Shown in pieces: positions 27,048 through 35,655 of a stretch of 47,180 bases of DNA (position 1 is its first letter; each line of letters starts with the position of its first letter). The stretch is from Hyphomicrobiales bacterium. GTDB taxonomy: Bacteria > Pseudomonadota > Alphaproteobacteria > Rhizobiales > Aestuariivirgaceae. Below the pieces are notes generated by a model. It was not told the DNA's origin and did not search any database. It was given only the letters and a program-made list of their open reading frames with translations. A program made the translations under genes and the position numbers. The stretch is from positions 1 to 47,180 of the forward strand of contig JANYHE010000087.1 of the NCBI GenBank assembly GCA_025359215.1, in the 5' to 3' direction.

Positions 27048-27821
27048 TCAATCCGTTTTCACCAATTTTGGTTTGCTGCGTTCTGGCTGTTCATTAGGCT
27101 GTATAATGCCTAAGCGCCGGGCCACTTCATGGTAGGCTTCAACCAAGCCGCCCATATCGCGGCGGAAACGATCTTTATCCATCTTGTCGTTGGTTTTTGT
27201 GTCCCACAGGCGGCATGAGTCAGGGCTGATTTCATCGGCCAGAACAATGCGCATCATGTCATTTTCAAACAGCCGGCCAAATTCAATTTTGAAATCGACC
27301 AGTTTAATGCCGATGCCCAAGAACAGGCCTGTCATAAAATCATTGATGCGGATGGCCATGTGCATCATGTCATCTATTTCCATGGGTGTTGCCCAACCGA
27401 AAGAGGTGATGTGTTCTTCGCTCACCATGGGATCACCCAAGGCATCGTTCTTGTAATAAAATTCGATGATGGAGCGCGGCAAAACATGGCCTTCTTCGAG
27501 GCCAAGTTTTTTGGCCAGCGAGCCTGCGGCGACATTGCGCACCACCACTTCCAGCGGAATGATTTCAACTTCGCGCACCAATTGCTCACGCATATTAAGG
27601 CTGCGGATGAAATGGGTGGGAATGCCGATTTCGTTCAACCGTGTGAACAAATATTCGCTAATGCGCTGGTTGAGCACACCTTTGCCGTCAATAACGGCCT
27701 TTTTTTCCGCATTGAAGGCGGTGGCATCATCCTTGAAATGGACAATAACCGTGCCCGGCTCTGGACCCTCATAGAGAATCTTGGCCTTGCCTTCATATAT
27801 GCGGGTTCGCCTGCTGTTCAT
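27048..27821 (-). CDS. purC: SAICAR synthetase
   Basis: PurC ligates aspartate to CAIR in purine synthesis. Landmarks: [40 protein letters not shown], the [17 protein letters not shown]-type active-site strand (V-V-R-N-V-A-A-G-S), [24 protein letters not shown], and DKDRFRRD near the end. The 257-aa form from 27821 has GAGGA eight bases upstream; ATGs at 27836 and 27842 would add five or seven residues. First gene of the purC-purS(-purQ) direction. Confidence 0.97.
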   Translation of the reverse strand: MNSRRTRIYEGKAKILYEGPEPGTVIVHFKDDATAFNAEKKAVIDGKGVLNQRISEYLFTRLNEIGIPTHFIRSLNMREQLVREVEIIPLEVVVRNVAAGSLAKKLGLEEGHVLPRSIIEFYYKNDALGDPMVSEEHITSFGWATPMEIDDMMHMAIRINDFMTGLFLGIGIKLVDFKIEFGRLFENDMMRIVLADEISPDSCRLWDTKTNDKMDKDRFRRDMGGLVEAYHEVARRLGIIQPNEQPERSKPKLVKTD

Positions 27822-28028
27822 GGAGAGAATCCTCATCGACACCCTAACTCAGTCACCTGTTTAGCACGGCGGCGGCATTCCCATAGCGGAACTTGCCCCG
27901 TGTGGATAATTTGCTGCCTCTTAGCGATTAATGCTGCGCTGCACAACGTCTATATGGTGTTGAAATGGTTGATTTGCTATGGGCGCATGGCTATCTGATT
28001 GTAATGATTTTGATTTGGAGTGATGCTG

Positions 28029-28349
28029 GTGACCACATTTGATAAGCGCGAAGCCGGGTTTGAGAACAAGTTTGCCCACGATGAAGCCATGCAATTTAAA
28101 GCCACAGCGAGGCGCAACAAGCTTTTAGGCGCGTGGGCCGCCGGAAAACTTGGGATTTCAGGTGCTGCGGCTGAAACCTATGCCAAAGATGTGGTGATGG
28201 CAGATTTTGAAGAAACCGGCGATGACGATGTGGTGCGTAAATTGGTGGCGGATTTTGCGGCCAAGAAGATTTCCATGTCTGAAACTGAAATTCGCGCTGC
28301 AATGGCAGAATTGATGGCGACAGCAATTTCTCAAGTTCAGGCCGGTTAA
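28029..28349 (+). CDS. DUF1476 protein, F1-ATPase zeta-type inhibitor
   Basis: A 106-residue helical protein that begins TTFDKREAGFENKFAHDEAM, the signature of the alphaproteobacterial DUF1476 family. Members characterised in Paracoccus inhibit F1-ATPase hydrolysis (zeta subunit). GTG 28029 is chosen because GGAG (28017-28020) lies eight bases upstream and the protein then starts exactly at the family N-terminus; GTG 28020 and ATG 28023 sit on the ribosome site. It is divergent from purC, a usual arrangement in relatives, with about 207 bases between starts. Confidence 0.9.
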   Translation: MTTFDKREAGFENKFAHDEAMQFKATARRNKLLGAWAAGKLGISGAAAETYAKDVVMADFEETGDDDVVRKLVADFAAKKISMSETEIRAAMAELMATAISQVQAG

Positions 28350-28351
28350 TT

Positions 28352-29113
28352 ATGGCTGGTTTGCGCGAGCGGCTGCATGATGGCAAACCTTTCTTATTCT
28401 CGTGGATGTCTATGCCCGGTTTGCATTTAGCTGGGCAAATTGCACGGCTTCCGCTGGATGGTGTGACGCTTGATTTGCAGCATGGGTTGATTGATTTTGC
28501 TGATGCCGCTGCCATGGTGGCCGCGATTAACGGTGCTGGCAAACCTGCAATAGTTCGCGTGTTGTGGAATGACCCAGGGTTAATTGGTCAAGCTTTTGAT
28601 TGTGGTGCATCCATTGTGATAGCGCCCATGGTGAATTCGAAAGCACAGGCTGAAGCTCTCGTCAAAGCCGCAAAATATCCGCCGATGGGGCAACGCAGCT
28701 GGGGTGGTTATGCCATGGTTCAGGCGGCCAAAGTGACGCCCGCTGAATATTTGAAAGTTGCCAATTCCACCACCCTGGTTTTTGCGATGATTGAAACCCG
28801 TGAAGCCTTGGACGCTCTGGATGATATTGCTTCAGTGCCGGGCCTGGATGGGTTGTTTGTGGGGCCAAGTGATCTTTCAATTGCACTTTCAAATGGCGCA
28901 GAATTGAACCGATTGAGCGCCGCAACTTTAGCCGCGATGGAAAAAGTTGCTGCGGCTTGCAAGCGCAATAATTTGGTTGCTGGAGCATTTGCGGGCACAC
29001 CGGAAATTATGAATACTTATATTGGTTTGGGTTTTAGGTTCTTGGCTGCATCAGTTGACGTGGATTTGCTTCGACTTGGAACTGACGCTGCCGTGAAGGG
29101 CGTGAATATCTAA
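28352..29113 (+). CDS. HpcH/HpaI-family class II aldolase
   Basis: A 253-residue metal-dependent aldolase barrel. The family motifs are LPLDGVTLDLQHGLIDFADA, IVIAPMVNSKAQAEALVKAA, PPMGQRSWGG, and MIETREALDALDDIASVPGL followed by DGLFVGPSDLS. In this family the MIE Glu and the PSD Asp bind Mg/Mn, and Arg/His residues act in retro-aldol cleavage of 2-keto-3-hydroxy acids. The substrate is unknown. It starts two bases after the DUF1476 stop and overlaps the next gene (TAATG), so it is part of one transcript with the NAPRTase-like gene. Confidence 0.88.
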   Translation: MAGLRERLHDGKPFLFSWMSMPGLHLAGQIARLPLDGVTLDLQHGLIDFADAAAMVAAINGAGKPAIVRVLWNDPGLIGQAFDCGASIVIAPMVNSKAQAEALVKAAKYPPMGQRSWGGYAMVQAAKVTPAEYLKVANSTTLVFAMIETREALDALDDIASVPGLDGLFVGPSDLSIALSNGAELNRLSAATLAAMEKVAAACKRNNLVAGAFAGTPEIMNTYIGLGFRFLAASVDVDLLRLGTDAAVKGVNI

Positions 29114-30333
29114 TGCTTGATCCAGCCCATGCGACCATTCTGGATCGCCTTATTGATATGGTCCACGCAGCGGGGCCTGTGGCCGCGCAGACCGATAAAT
29201 ATTTCACCAATACCGCTCGCATTGTTGATGCGCACGGCGACCAGACCGTGACATTTGCGGTGTTTATGCGGCGGCGTGTTGTGGCGGCGTTAGAGCCAGC
29301 AATACGCCTGGTTAATCGTTTCGTGCCCGATGCCACTGTGAAACGTTTTGTAGATGAAGGTGAAGTGGTGCCTTCCGAGCATAAGCTTATGGAAATCACT
29401 GGGAGCATGAAGAAGCTTTCCGAGATTGAAACACTGCTTTTGCAAAAAACGGGCTTTCCCTGTGTGAGCGCCAACAACGCTTATGAAATGTGCCGCGCTA
29501 TTCCCAATGCATCATTTATGGATATGCATGCGCGGCACGGTTCGGGTGCTGAGATGAATATTCTTGCCGCTTATGGCGCCATGGTGGGGAGCCTTGCAGC
29601 CAAGCGCGCCGACGCTTCGGTGAAGGGTTTTGTAGGTTCTAGCCAAGATTTAACATCGCCATTTTTTGGTGCGGCGCACGGCATGGGCACCATGCCCCAT
29701 GCGCTGGTTGGTTATGCGGGTGGCGATGTTTTACTTGCCATGAAAATGTTTTCTGAGACATTGCGAGATGCAAAATCTCTAATTGCGCTGGTGGATTACA
29801 CGGGTGAGGAAATTAAAGATTCACTTCGCTGTGCCAAATGGTTTTATGGCGAGGCCAAATTGCAAAATGAAGGCAAAAGTTTTGGCGTCCGCTTGGATAC
29901 ACATGGCGGACGATTTGCTGAAGGCTTGGATTACGAAAAGTCAGTTGATGTGGTTGGTCATTGGCTGAAAGTTCTTGGCGAATATAGCATCGTGGAGCAA
30001 GTGCTGGGGGGTAGGGCGTTCCAAATGGATCCCGGTAATATTCTCGTCGATAAAGTGCGGCGCATATTGTTTGGTAAAGGGGTCTCGGTTGCCTCGATCA
30101 TTCACACCCGACTGGCTTTGGATAATGCCGGTTATAAGGATGCGATGATTGTGGCGTCCTCTGGCTTTGATCCGCAGAAATGCCAAATTATGGCGGCAGC
30201 GAGGGCTCCATTGGATATGGTTGGCACAGGTAGTTTTCTGCCTGCGACACTGACGGAGACTTATGCAACGGCAGATATTATTAACTACAACGGATCGCCG
30301 CGTGTCAAAGTTGGTCGAGAATTTTTACTTTAA
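29113..30333 (+). CDS. Nicotinate phosphoribosyltransferase-like protein
   Basis: A 406-residue protein of the NAPRTase family that makes nicotinate mononucleotide from nicotinate and PRPP. The N-terminus has AQTDKYFTNTARIV and, centrally, MDMHARHGSGAEMN, GFVGSSQDLTSPFFGAAHG and MGTMPHALVGYAGGDV. The last contains the position of the catalytic/phosphorylated His loop in archaeal-type enzymes. Further on are SFGVRLDTHGGRF and DPGNILVDKVRRILF-type segments typical of the barrel. The subgroup resembles the archaeal form more than PncB. The close link with an HpcH aldolase is unusual and raises the possibility of a non-NAD role. Confidence 0.75.
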   Translation: MLDPAHATILDRLIDMVHAAGPVAAQTDKYFTNTARIVDAHGDQTVTFAVFMRRRVVAALEPAIRLVNRFVPDATVKRFVDEGEVVPSEHKLMEITGSMKKLSEIETLLLQKTGFPCVSANNAYEMCRAIPNASFMDMHARHGSGAEMNILAAYGAMVGSLAAKRADASVKGFVGSSQDLTSPFFGAAHGMGTMPHALVGYAGGDVLLAMKMFSETLRDAKSLIALVDYTGEEIKDSLRCAKWFYGEAKLQNEGKSFGVRLDTHGGRFAEGLDYEKSVDVVGHWLKVLGEYSIVEQVLGGRAFQMDPGNILVDKVRRILFGKGVSVASIIHTRLALDNAGYKDAMIVASSGFDPQKCQIMAAARAPLDMVGTGSFLPATLTETYATADIINYNGSPRVKVGREFLL

Positions 30334-30410
30334 ATGTAAGATAGATTTGCTCTAGCGGCCACAACCTGCGAGTCCTGACACAATAGTGTATGTGTGTTGG
30401 AGTAGTAGCA

Positions 30411-30938
30411 ATGTTTAAAATTGTATCTTTTGGTTTGATCAGTTTTTTGACCACAATTCTTTTGATCGACGGTGCTGAAGCAAAACATCGTTACAAAAAA
30501 TATCATCACAATCATTTTTATAAAACCCACCATCAAAAGGCCAATCACAAAAAACACATTCGCAAGCCAGCGCCGCCGCCGATTGTGGTTGCCAATGTTG
30601 ATATCTCATCGCAAACTATGCATGTTGAAGTGAATGGGTGGTCTTATGGAAATTGGCGGGTTTCAACGGCACGGGCAGGGTATTCTACACCGCATGGCAC
30701 TTTCCGTGTGCAACGTTTGGCGCGGGTTTATTACTCGAAGAAGTATGATAATTCGCCAATGCCATACTCGGTATTCTTCTATGGAGGGAATGCCATTCAT
30801 GGCACAACCCATATTAGTTCGTTGGGACGCCCCGCCTCCCATGGGTGCGTGCGCTTGGCCCCCAGCAATGCTGCCGCACTTTTCGATTTGGTTGAAGAAT
30901 ATGGCGCTTCGCGGACAAAGATTACCATCACGGATTAA
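30411..30938 (+). CDS. Secreted YkuD-type L,D-transpeptidase (canonical active site)
   Basis: A 175-residue exported protein: a Sec-type signal (KIVSFGLISFLTTILLIDGA with EAK), then an unusual His/Lys/Tyr-rich spacer (YKKYHHNHFYKTHHQKANHK, residues about 27-50), then a YkuD domain. The catalytic region IHGTTHISSLGRPASHGCVRL is canonical, in contrast to the transpeptidase at 20346. It likely makes 3-3 cross-links or anchors envelope proteins. GGAG (30399-30402) precedes ATG 30411. The basic His-rich spacer could bind metal or the anionic cell wall. Confidence 0.9.
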   Translation: MFKIVSFGLISFLTTILLIDGAEAKHRYKKYHHNHFYKTHHQKANHKKHIRKPAPPPIVVANVDISSQTMHVEVNGWSYGNWRVSTARAGYSTPHGTFRVQRLARVYYSKKYDNSPMPYSVFFYGGNAIHGTTHISSLGRPASHGCVRLAPSNAAALFDLVEEYGASRTKITITD

Positions 30939-30944
30939 TCAATC

Positions 30945-31730
30945 GTGAGCCGCGTTGCGCTCATAACGGGTGGCGCACAAGGCATTGGCGCGGCCACGGC
31001 TAAGCAGTTTTTGCTAGATGGCTTTGCAGGTGTCGTGCTGGTTGACCGCAATGCAGAGCGCCTCACACTTGAAGCGAGCGCGCTGCAAAAGTTCGGTCGT
31101 CTTGAAATGATCGTTGCCAATCTTGCTGAAGAATCTACGCCGGCCCGCGCTGTAGCTTTTGCAATTGAGAAATTTGGCAGAATTGATGTTTTGGTCAATG
31201 CTGCGGGCAACACGGCGCGCGGTGGCATTGCCGATGTGACACATGAAACTTACAAAGGCTTGTTTGCCGTCAATGTCATGGCGCCGCTGTTCATGATGCA
31301 GGAGGCTTGCAAGCACATGGTGGTTGCAAAGTCCGGTGTCATCATCAATGTGGGCAGCATGATTGCCCATGGCGGCCCGCCAAATTTGGCGACTTATAGC
31401 GCCAGCAAGGCTGCGCTTGTTGCATTGACAAAACACGCAGCCCAGGCTTTTGCATGGGAAGGCGTTCGCAGTTTTTGCATTAATCTGGGTTGGGCTTTTA
31501 CAGAAGGCGAGCAAGAGATGCAGACTCAGTTCCATGGATTGCCGCAAGATTGGAGCAAAGGCATCGGGGCGCAAATGCCATCGGGGCGCATGATCATGCC
31601 CAATGACATTGCTGAGTTGATGGCCTATCTGGTGTCACCCAGCGCCCAGATGATGAATGGCACCGTGATTGACTTCGAACAAATCCCAACCGGCATGTTC
31701 AGAACGCATCCGGTTTTAAAAGGGGAATAG
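30945..31730 (+). CDS. Short-chain dehydrogenase/reductase
   Basis: A 261-residue SDR with the cofactor loop TGGAQGIG, the acidic DRNAER region suggesting NAD, the VNAAGNTARGGI segment, catalytic Ser in NVGSMIAHGG and YSASK. The substrate is unknown. Start GTG 30945 lies six bases after the L,D-transpeptidase stop, with only a weak ribosome site. Confidence 0.88.
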   Translation: MSRVALITGGAQGIGAATAKQFLLDGFAGVVLVDRNAERLTLEASALQKFGRLEMIVANLAEESTPARAVAFAIEKFGRIDVLVNAAGNTARGGIADVTHETYKGLFAVNVMAPLFMMQEACKHMVVAKSGVIINVGSMIAHGGPPNLATYSASKAALVALTKHAAQAFAWEGVRSFCINLGWAFTEGEQEMQTQFHGLPQDWSKGIGAQMPSGRMIMPNDIAELMAYLVSPSAQMMNGTVIDFEQIPTGMFRTHPVLKGE

Positions 31731-31784
31731 AACCTAAGGATTATGGAAAGATTCTGCTGAGTCATGATTGAATGCGCTCTAAAC

Positions 31785-32600
31785 TTATGGAGTTAGCCCC
31801 ATATATTGCAGTTCCTTGATGGCATTTTCATAGCCGGGGCTTAGTTTCAAGGCCATCCGAAAATCAGCTTCTGCTTTGCCGAGTTGTTTTTGCTTCTCAT
31901 AGACCAGCCCACGATCGTAATAGGCCAACGCATAGGTGGGATCTTTTTCAATACTCAAATTGTAATCGGCTAGAGCCAAATCAATTTGGCCGGTTCCATT
32001 ATAAACAACACCACGATTATTGAGAAAGGTGCCATCTTCTGGGTTGATCGCAATGGCCTTGGTGTAATCTGCGATGGCTTGGATGTGGTTTTCCATCAAT
32101 TCGTAAGTGTTGGCGCGGTTTTTAAAGGCATAGGCATTTTCCGGATCCAAACTGATTGATTGATCAAGCGCCTATAAAGCGTCGTCATATTTTTTTAAAT
32201 TCTTTAAGGCCACACCGCGCCCAGCGTGAACATCTGATTGATCGGGTGTAAGTGCTATGGCCTTATCAAAATCGGCTAAAGCCAAATCATAGTGACCGCC
32301 ATCCAAATAGCGAAACCCACGCTTGTTGAAGACATCAAAATTGGTGGGATCGAGATTCACTGATTGCGTATAATCTGAAACTGCCAAATCATCTTCGCTT
32401 TGCTGCGCATGCGCAAAACCACGATTATAATAGGCAAGCGCCAGCTTCTGAGCTGACTCAGTTTTTGCGTCAATAATCGCGCTGCAAGCTGCTAAGCTCA
32501 CGGGAGCATCATCGGCCAAGCAGTCATCCCATGTTGAAGCTCTGGTTGGCGAAGCGAGTGTGAGTGCGATAAAAATTGAAATGGAAAAGAGTGGTTTCAT
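31785..32600 (-). pseudogene. Secreted TPR-repeat protein interrupted by an amber codon
   Basis: Starting at 32600, a signal peptide (MKPLFSISIFIALTLASPTR) is followed by Sel1/TPR-like repeats (ALAYYNRGFAHAQQSEDDLA, VFNKRGFRYLDGGHYDLALA, VHAGRGVALKNLKKYDDAL). The frame then meets TAG at 32172-32174 and continues in the same phase with further TPRs (AYAFKNRANTYELMENHIQA, then LNNRGVVYNGTGQIDLALAD, and AYYDRGLVYEKQKQLGKAEA). Without the stop it would be 271 aa. One base change (CAG to TAG) explains it. The conservation of downstream repeats suggests recent decay, or that the stop is a sequencing or base-call error. Its role would be protein-protein contact in the envelope. Confidence 0.8.
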
Positions 32601-32679
32601 GATTGGACTCTTGCTTGCGATTTGGTTCATTATTTTGGCTTCTTAACAAGCAAATTACCCTTGGTAATGTTTAGAACCA

Positions 32680-33570
32680 TTACCCCAACTCCAAAACAAC
32701 TATTTCTGGTGGGCTGCCGAACCTGATGGGGATGACGCTACAGCCCAAGCCAGCGGACACCACCAAGTGTTTTCCGCTTTCAACAATGTGGCCACGAGCA
32801 AAACGATTGCCATATTTTGAGGGAATAACAGGTGCATATCCGAAAAAGCGGATTTGGCCACCATGGGTGTGGCCGCTGACAGTTAGAGAAACGCGATCTG
32901 GAATTTCGGTAAATAGATCGGGCTCGTGGGCCATATGAATAATGGGTGTATCATCGGAAATCTGAGCAAGGGTGGCTGGCAAATCGGCTCTGCTTTCAAA
33001 TTCCCAATTGGGCTTCCGAATAGCAACTGTCGAGGCCGTGCCAGAAAGCCAAAGCGGAAAATCACCTTTTTTCAATTGCACAGCTTTGTTTTCAAGAACT
33101 GTGATGCCTGCATTTTCAAAAGCTGTTTGAGCTGCAGTAGGGCCGTGACCCAATTTTTGAGCAATTGGATCCTCCCACCAATCGTGATTGCCGCAAATTG
33201 CATAGGTGCCGAGCGGTGAATTGAGACTTTTTGCTGCTTCTGCACACTGCGCCACCGGAACTTTAGCAGTGCGAAAAGGATGGGCCGTTACGTAATCACC
33301 CAAAAGCAGATGCAGATCAGGCTGCAATGCGTTTGCGGTTTTTATAATATTCTGCCAGCGGGAGATTGGCATATGTGGTGCCACCAAATGCGGATCGGCG
33401 AGCAAAACCACGCGCAGCTTAAGCCCTGGTGTCCAGCGCGGTGGCGTGAATTTATATGTCACTGTGCGCAGGCGAAAGCCCGGTTCAATCACTGCGGCAT
33501 AGGTGAATGTGCTGAGCCCGCCCAGTGTGAGGCCGCCCAGCCAAGCCATGAATTTACGTCTCGTTATCAT
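32680..33570 (-). CDS. Tat-exported metallophosphoesterase, YaeI-like
   Basis: A 296-residue calcineurin-fold phosphoesterase. A Tat-like signal (MITRRKFMAWLGGLTLGGLS) precedes the metal-binding motifs LLADPHLVAPHM, LLLGDYVT, ICGNHDWWEDP, IIHMAHEPD and SGHTHGGQIRFFG in the family order. Close relatives include YaeI/LpxG-type phosphodiesterases that act on lipids such as UDP-diacylglucosamine; the substrate here is unknown. It ends about 80 bases before the TPR start and is preceded by the LysR gene (9 bases), possibly in one transcript. Confidence 0.88.
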   Translation of the reverse strand: MITRRKFMAWLGGLTLGGLSTFTYAAVIEPGFRLRTVTYKFTPPRWTPGLKLRVVLLADPHLVAPHMPISRWQNIIKTANALQPDLHLLLGDYVTAHPFRTAKVPVAQCAEAAKSLNSPLGTYAICGNHDWWEDPIAQKLGHGPTAAQTAFENAGITVLENKAVQLKKGDFPLWLSGTASTVAIRKPNWEFESRADLPATLAQISDDTPIIHMAHEPDLFTEIPDRVSLTVSGHTHGGQIRFFGYAPVIPSKYGNRFARGHIVESGKHLVVSAGLGCSVIPIRFGSPPEIVVLELG

Positions 33571-33579
33571 TGCATCTTA

Positions 33580-34512
33580 CTAGCTATTGGCCGCTGCTAA
33601 ATCACGCACTTGTTGGGCCTCGACCAAGCACCAATCGCGAAAGGCATTGACGATAGTGGCATCTTTGGTGTCCAACCTTGTTATGAGGTGGTATGAAAAC
33701 GCGCTGGGTGCCTTCAGTGAAAGTTCAAACGGTTTAACCAAACGCCCCGCCGCCAAATCATCCGCCACTAAATTTGAATCGCCCAATGCTACGCCTTGAC
33801 CGTCAAGTGCGGCTTGAATGCCGAGCGCTGTTTGGCTGAAATGCAATCCACTGCGATCGTCAAAATCCATAATGCCTGCGGCCTGCATCCACATGCGCCA
33901 ATTGGGCCAGAGCGAGCCTGCCTCCCAATCCAAATGGATTAATGTGTGGCGCAGCAGATCACGCGGATTTCGCAGCGGTTTTTCTTTGGTGATTAAGTCG
34001 GGTCGGCAAACAGGCGATAAGCTGTCACGGAACAGCAAATCGGAACGCAGGCCTTCATATTTTCCCGCGCCAAAGCGGATGGCGACATCGATATCATCAC
34101 GATCAAAATCGACTAGCGCGTTAGAAACGTCAACGCGCACATCGGCACCTGGAAAGGCTTGCAAAAAACTATCAAGGCGCGGCACCAGCCATTTAGCGGC
34201 CACCGAAGCCGTTGATGAAACACGAATTTGATTGCGGTTTTCCAGGCGCTTGATGCGGTGCAAAGCGCGGGTGAGAACTTCAATCGATTCATGGGCGGCT
34301 GTGTGTAGAATTTGGCCCTCTTTGGTCAGGCGCATTGTGCGGCTGGTGCGCACGAAAAGTGAAATGCGCAATTGGTCCTCTAACTCTTTAATTTGATGGC
34401 TTATCGCAGCCGGGGTCACACCCATGGCTTCAGCCGCACGGGTGAAACTCAAATGCCGAGCAGCCGCGTCAAAAGCACGGAGTGAACGCAGGCCGGGGAA
34501 GTGTTCAATCAT
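33580..34512 (-). CDS. LysR-family regulator, GcvA-like
   Basis: A 310-residue regulator with a winged helix-turn-helix N-terminus (LRAFDAAARHLSFTRAAEAM, GVTPAAISHQIKELEDQL) and a periplasmic-binding-like effector domain (VDVSNALVDFDRDDIDVAIR, then LAAGRLVKPFELSLKAP). This matches the GcvA subgroup. It is divergent from a small gene at 34634; a TTTTCA-N9-TGAAAA inverted repeat lies between them and may be its site. Whether it controls the carnitine-type operon starting at 41502 cannot be said; it is on the same strand but far from that operon's promoter. Confidence 0.9.
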   Translation of the reverse strand: MIEHFPGLRSLRAFDAAARHLSFTRAAEAMGVTPAAISHQIKELEDQLRISLFVRTSRTMRLTKEGQILHTAAHESIEVLTRALHRIKRLENRNQIRVSSTASVAAKWLVPRLDSFLQAFPGADVRVDVSNALVDFDRDDIDVAIRFGAGKYEGLRSDLLFRDSLSPVCRPDLITKEKPLRNPRDLLRHTLIHLDWEAGSLWPNWRMWMQAAGIMDFDDRSGLHFSQTALGIQAALDGQGVALGDSNLVADDLAAGRLVKPFELSLKAPSAFSYHLITRLDTKDATIVNAFRDWCLVEAQQVRDLAAANS

Positions 34513-34539
34513 GACAATATTTTGACCATTTTCAAATAT

Positions 34540-34560
34540 TTTTCACTGATGATATGAAAA
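34540..34560. promoter_or_regulatory. Candidate LysR-type binding site
   Basis: TTTTCA (34540-34545) and TGAAAA (34555-34560) are inverted around nine bases, an interrupted palindrome of the T-N11-A kind preferred by LysR regulators. A weaker second pair (TTTGA-CCAT-TTTCAAA) lies at about 34521-34536. Both are in the 121-base gap between the divergent LysR gene and the small gene at 34634. Confidence 0.5.
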
Positions 34561-34633
34561 TTAGTCGTTTTTCTTTTTAAAAGCAATGAACTATATTCCG
34601 ATCATCAACAAAAGTTAATGAAAGTTAAACATT

Positions 34634-34810
34634 ATGTCTCGCGCCATCAGTCTTGCTCTTTCCCACATCGAAACCCGTAGCTTTGCATTGCCAAGCTTTG
34701 AGCGTTTGCGCAGCAGCTTTGCGCGCGTCACCAAAGTGGAAGCCGCAGCAAGTGCCATCTATTCAGATAATCAAGCCATTCGCGCATCTTCGCGTGGCTG
34801 GATGATCTAA
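34634..34810 (+). CDS. Small unknown protein, 58 aa
   Basis: A 58-codon frame: MSRAISLALSHIETRSFALP, then SFERLRSSFARVTKVEAAAS, ending RASSRGWMI. It is Ser/Arg/Ala-rich and basic, with helix potential. No family is recognised. A strong rho-independent terminator follows 33 bases after the stop and a LysR-type palindrome lies before it, so a short transcript is well defined. The ribosome site is weak (GAAAGTTAAACATT before ATG). The rest of the 360-base stretch 34513-34872 holds only these signals. It could alternatively be a small regulatory RNA. Confidence 0.5.
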   Translation: MSRAISLALSHIETRSFALPSFERLRSSFARVTKVEAAASAIYSDNQAIRASSRGWMI

Positions 34811-34843
34811 GCTTTTCTCCGTCGCCCCCAAAGCGATAAACTG

Positions 34844-34872
34844 CCCCGTTGGTTTTGCCGACGGGGTTTTTT
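34844..34872 (+). terminator. Strong rho-independent terminator of the small gene
   Basis: CCCCGTTGG (34844-34852) pairs with CCGACGGGG (34858-34866) over a TTTTG loop with one G-T wobble, followed by six T residues (34867-34872). The T run is only on the plus strand, so it serves the small gene at 34634 rather than the caiD-like gene that converges to 34873. Confidence 0.88.
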
Positions 34873-35655
34873 CTATTTGCCTTGCCATGTGGGTTTACGC
34901 TTTTCAGCAAAGGCTTTGGCTCCTTCAAGCTGATCTTGGCTAGAATAAAGTTTGTCGACGGTTGCCAGTTTGCGCTTCGTTACCATGTCAAAAGCGACAT
35001 GGACGGGAATATGGCTGGTTTCGCGGTCAATTTCTTTGATGGCTGCGAAAACCAAGGGCGGGCCATCGGCCAATTGCGTTGCCAGTGCGCGGGCGCGGGC
35101 CATGAGTTCGGCAGCGGGCACAATTTCATTGATTAAACCCCAATGCTTAGCCTCCGTTGTGTCCATCACACGGCCTGTGAACAAAAGTTCCATTGCAACA
35201 TGATAGGGAATGCGGCGGGGCAGCTTTATTGTGGCAGCATCGGCCACTGTGCCGGACCGAATTTCGGGCAATGAGAAGGTGGCATGCTCGGCGGCAATAA
35301 TGATGTCGCAAGAAATCATAATTTCAAAGCCACCGCCAAAGGCGAGACCGTTAACCGCGCAGATCACAGGCTTGTTGAGGCCGGGCAATTGTTGCAAGCC
35401 CCCAAAGCCGCCCACACCATAATCGGAGTCCGGTGCTTCGCCTGCTGCTGCGGCTTTCAAATCCCAGCCGGGGCAGAAGAATTTATCGCCTGTGCTGGTG
35501 AGAATGGCAACGCGCAATTCAGGATCATCACGGAAGCTGGCAAAAATATCACCCATGATGCGCGAAGTGGCCGCATCAATTGCGTTGGCTTTGGGGCGGT
35601 CGATGGTGACTTCGAAGATTGCGCCGCGCTTTTCGGTTCTAATCGGAGTTGTCAT
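34873..35655 (-). CDS. caiD: CaiD-like crotonobetainyl-CoA (carnitinyl-CoA) hydratase
   Basis: A 260-residue enoyl-CoA hydratase that follows E. coli CaiD closely as I remember it: DRPKANAIDAATSRIMGDIF, FRDDPELRVAIL, KFFCPGWDLKAAAAGEAPDS, NGLAFGGGFEIMISCD, FSLPEIRSGTV, and the end FAEKRKPTW. The two Glu positions important in CaiD (FGGGFE and LPE) are kept. CaiD interconverts crotonobetainyl-CoA and carnityl-CoA. It is the last gene of a six-gene operon: its ATG overlaps the ligase stop (ATGA at 35652-35655). The neighbours carnitine dehydrogenase and a BKACE enzyme support the assignment. Confidence 0.8.
   Translation of the reverse strand: MTTPIRTEKRGAIFEVTIDRPKANAIDAATSRIMGDIFASFRDDPELRVAILTSTGDKFFCPGWDLKAAAAGEAPDSDYGVGGFGGLQQLPGLNKPVICAVNGLAFGGGFEIMISCDIIIAAEHATFSLPEIRSGTVADAATIKLPRRIPYHVAMELLFTGRVMDTTEAKHWGLINEIVPAAELMARARALATQLADGPPLVFAAIKEIDRETSHIPVHVAFDMVTKRKLATVDKLYSSQDQLEGAKAFAEKRKPTWQGK

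Noticed and set aside
27360-27998. A 212-codon plus-strand frame over purC and its upstream region
   Set aside because: Antisense to conserved purC codons, with no ribosome site and no recognisable motif.
31014-31574. A 186-codon minus-strand frame over the SDR gene
   Set aside because: Antisense of a complete SDR with intact TGxxxGIG and YxxxK motifs.
34618-34680. An upstream ATG at 34618 as start of the small gene
   Set aside because: It is in another frame and stops after about 20 codons.
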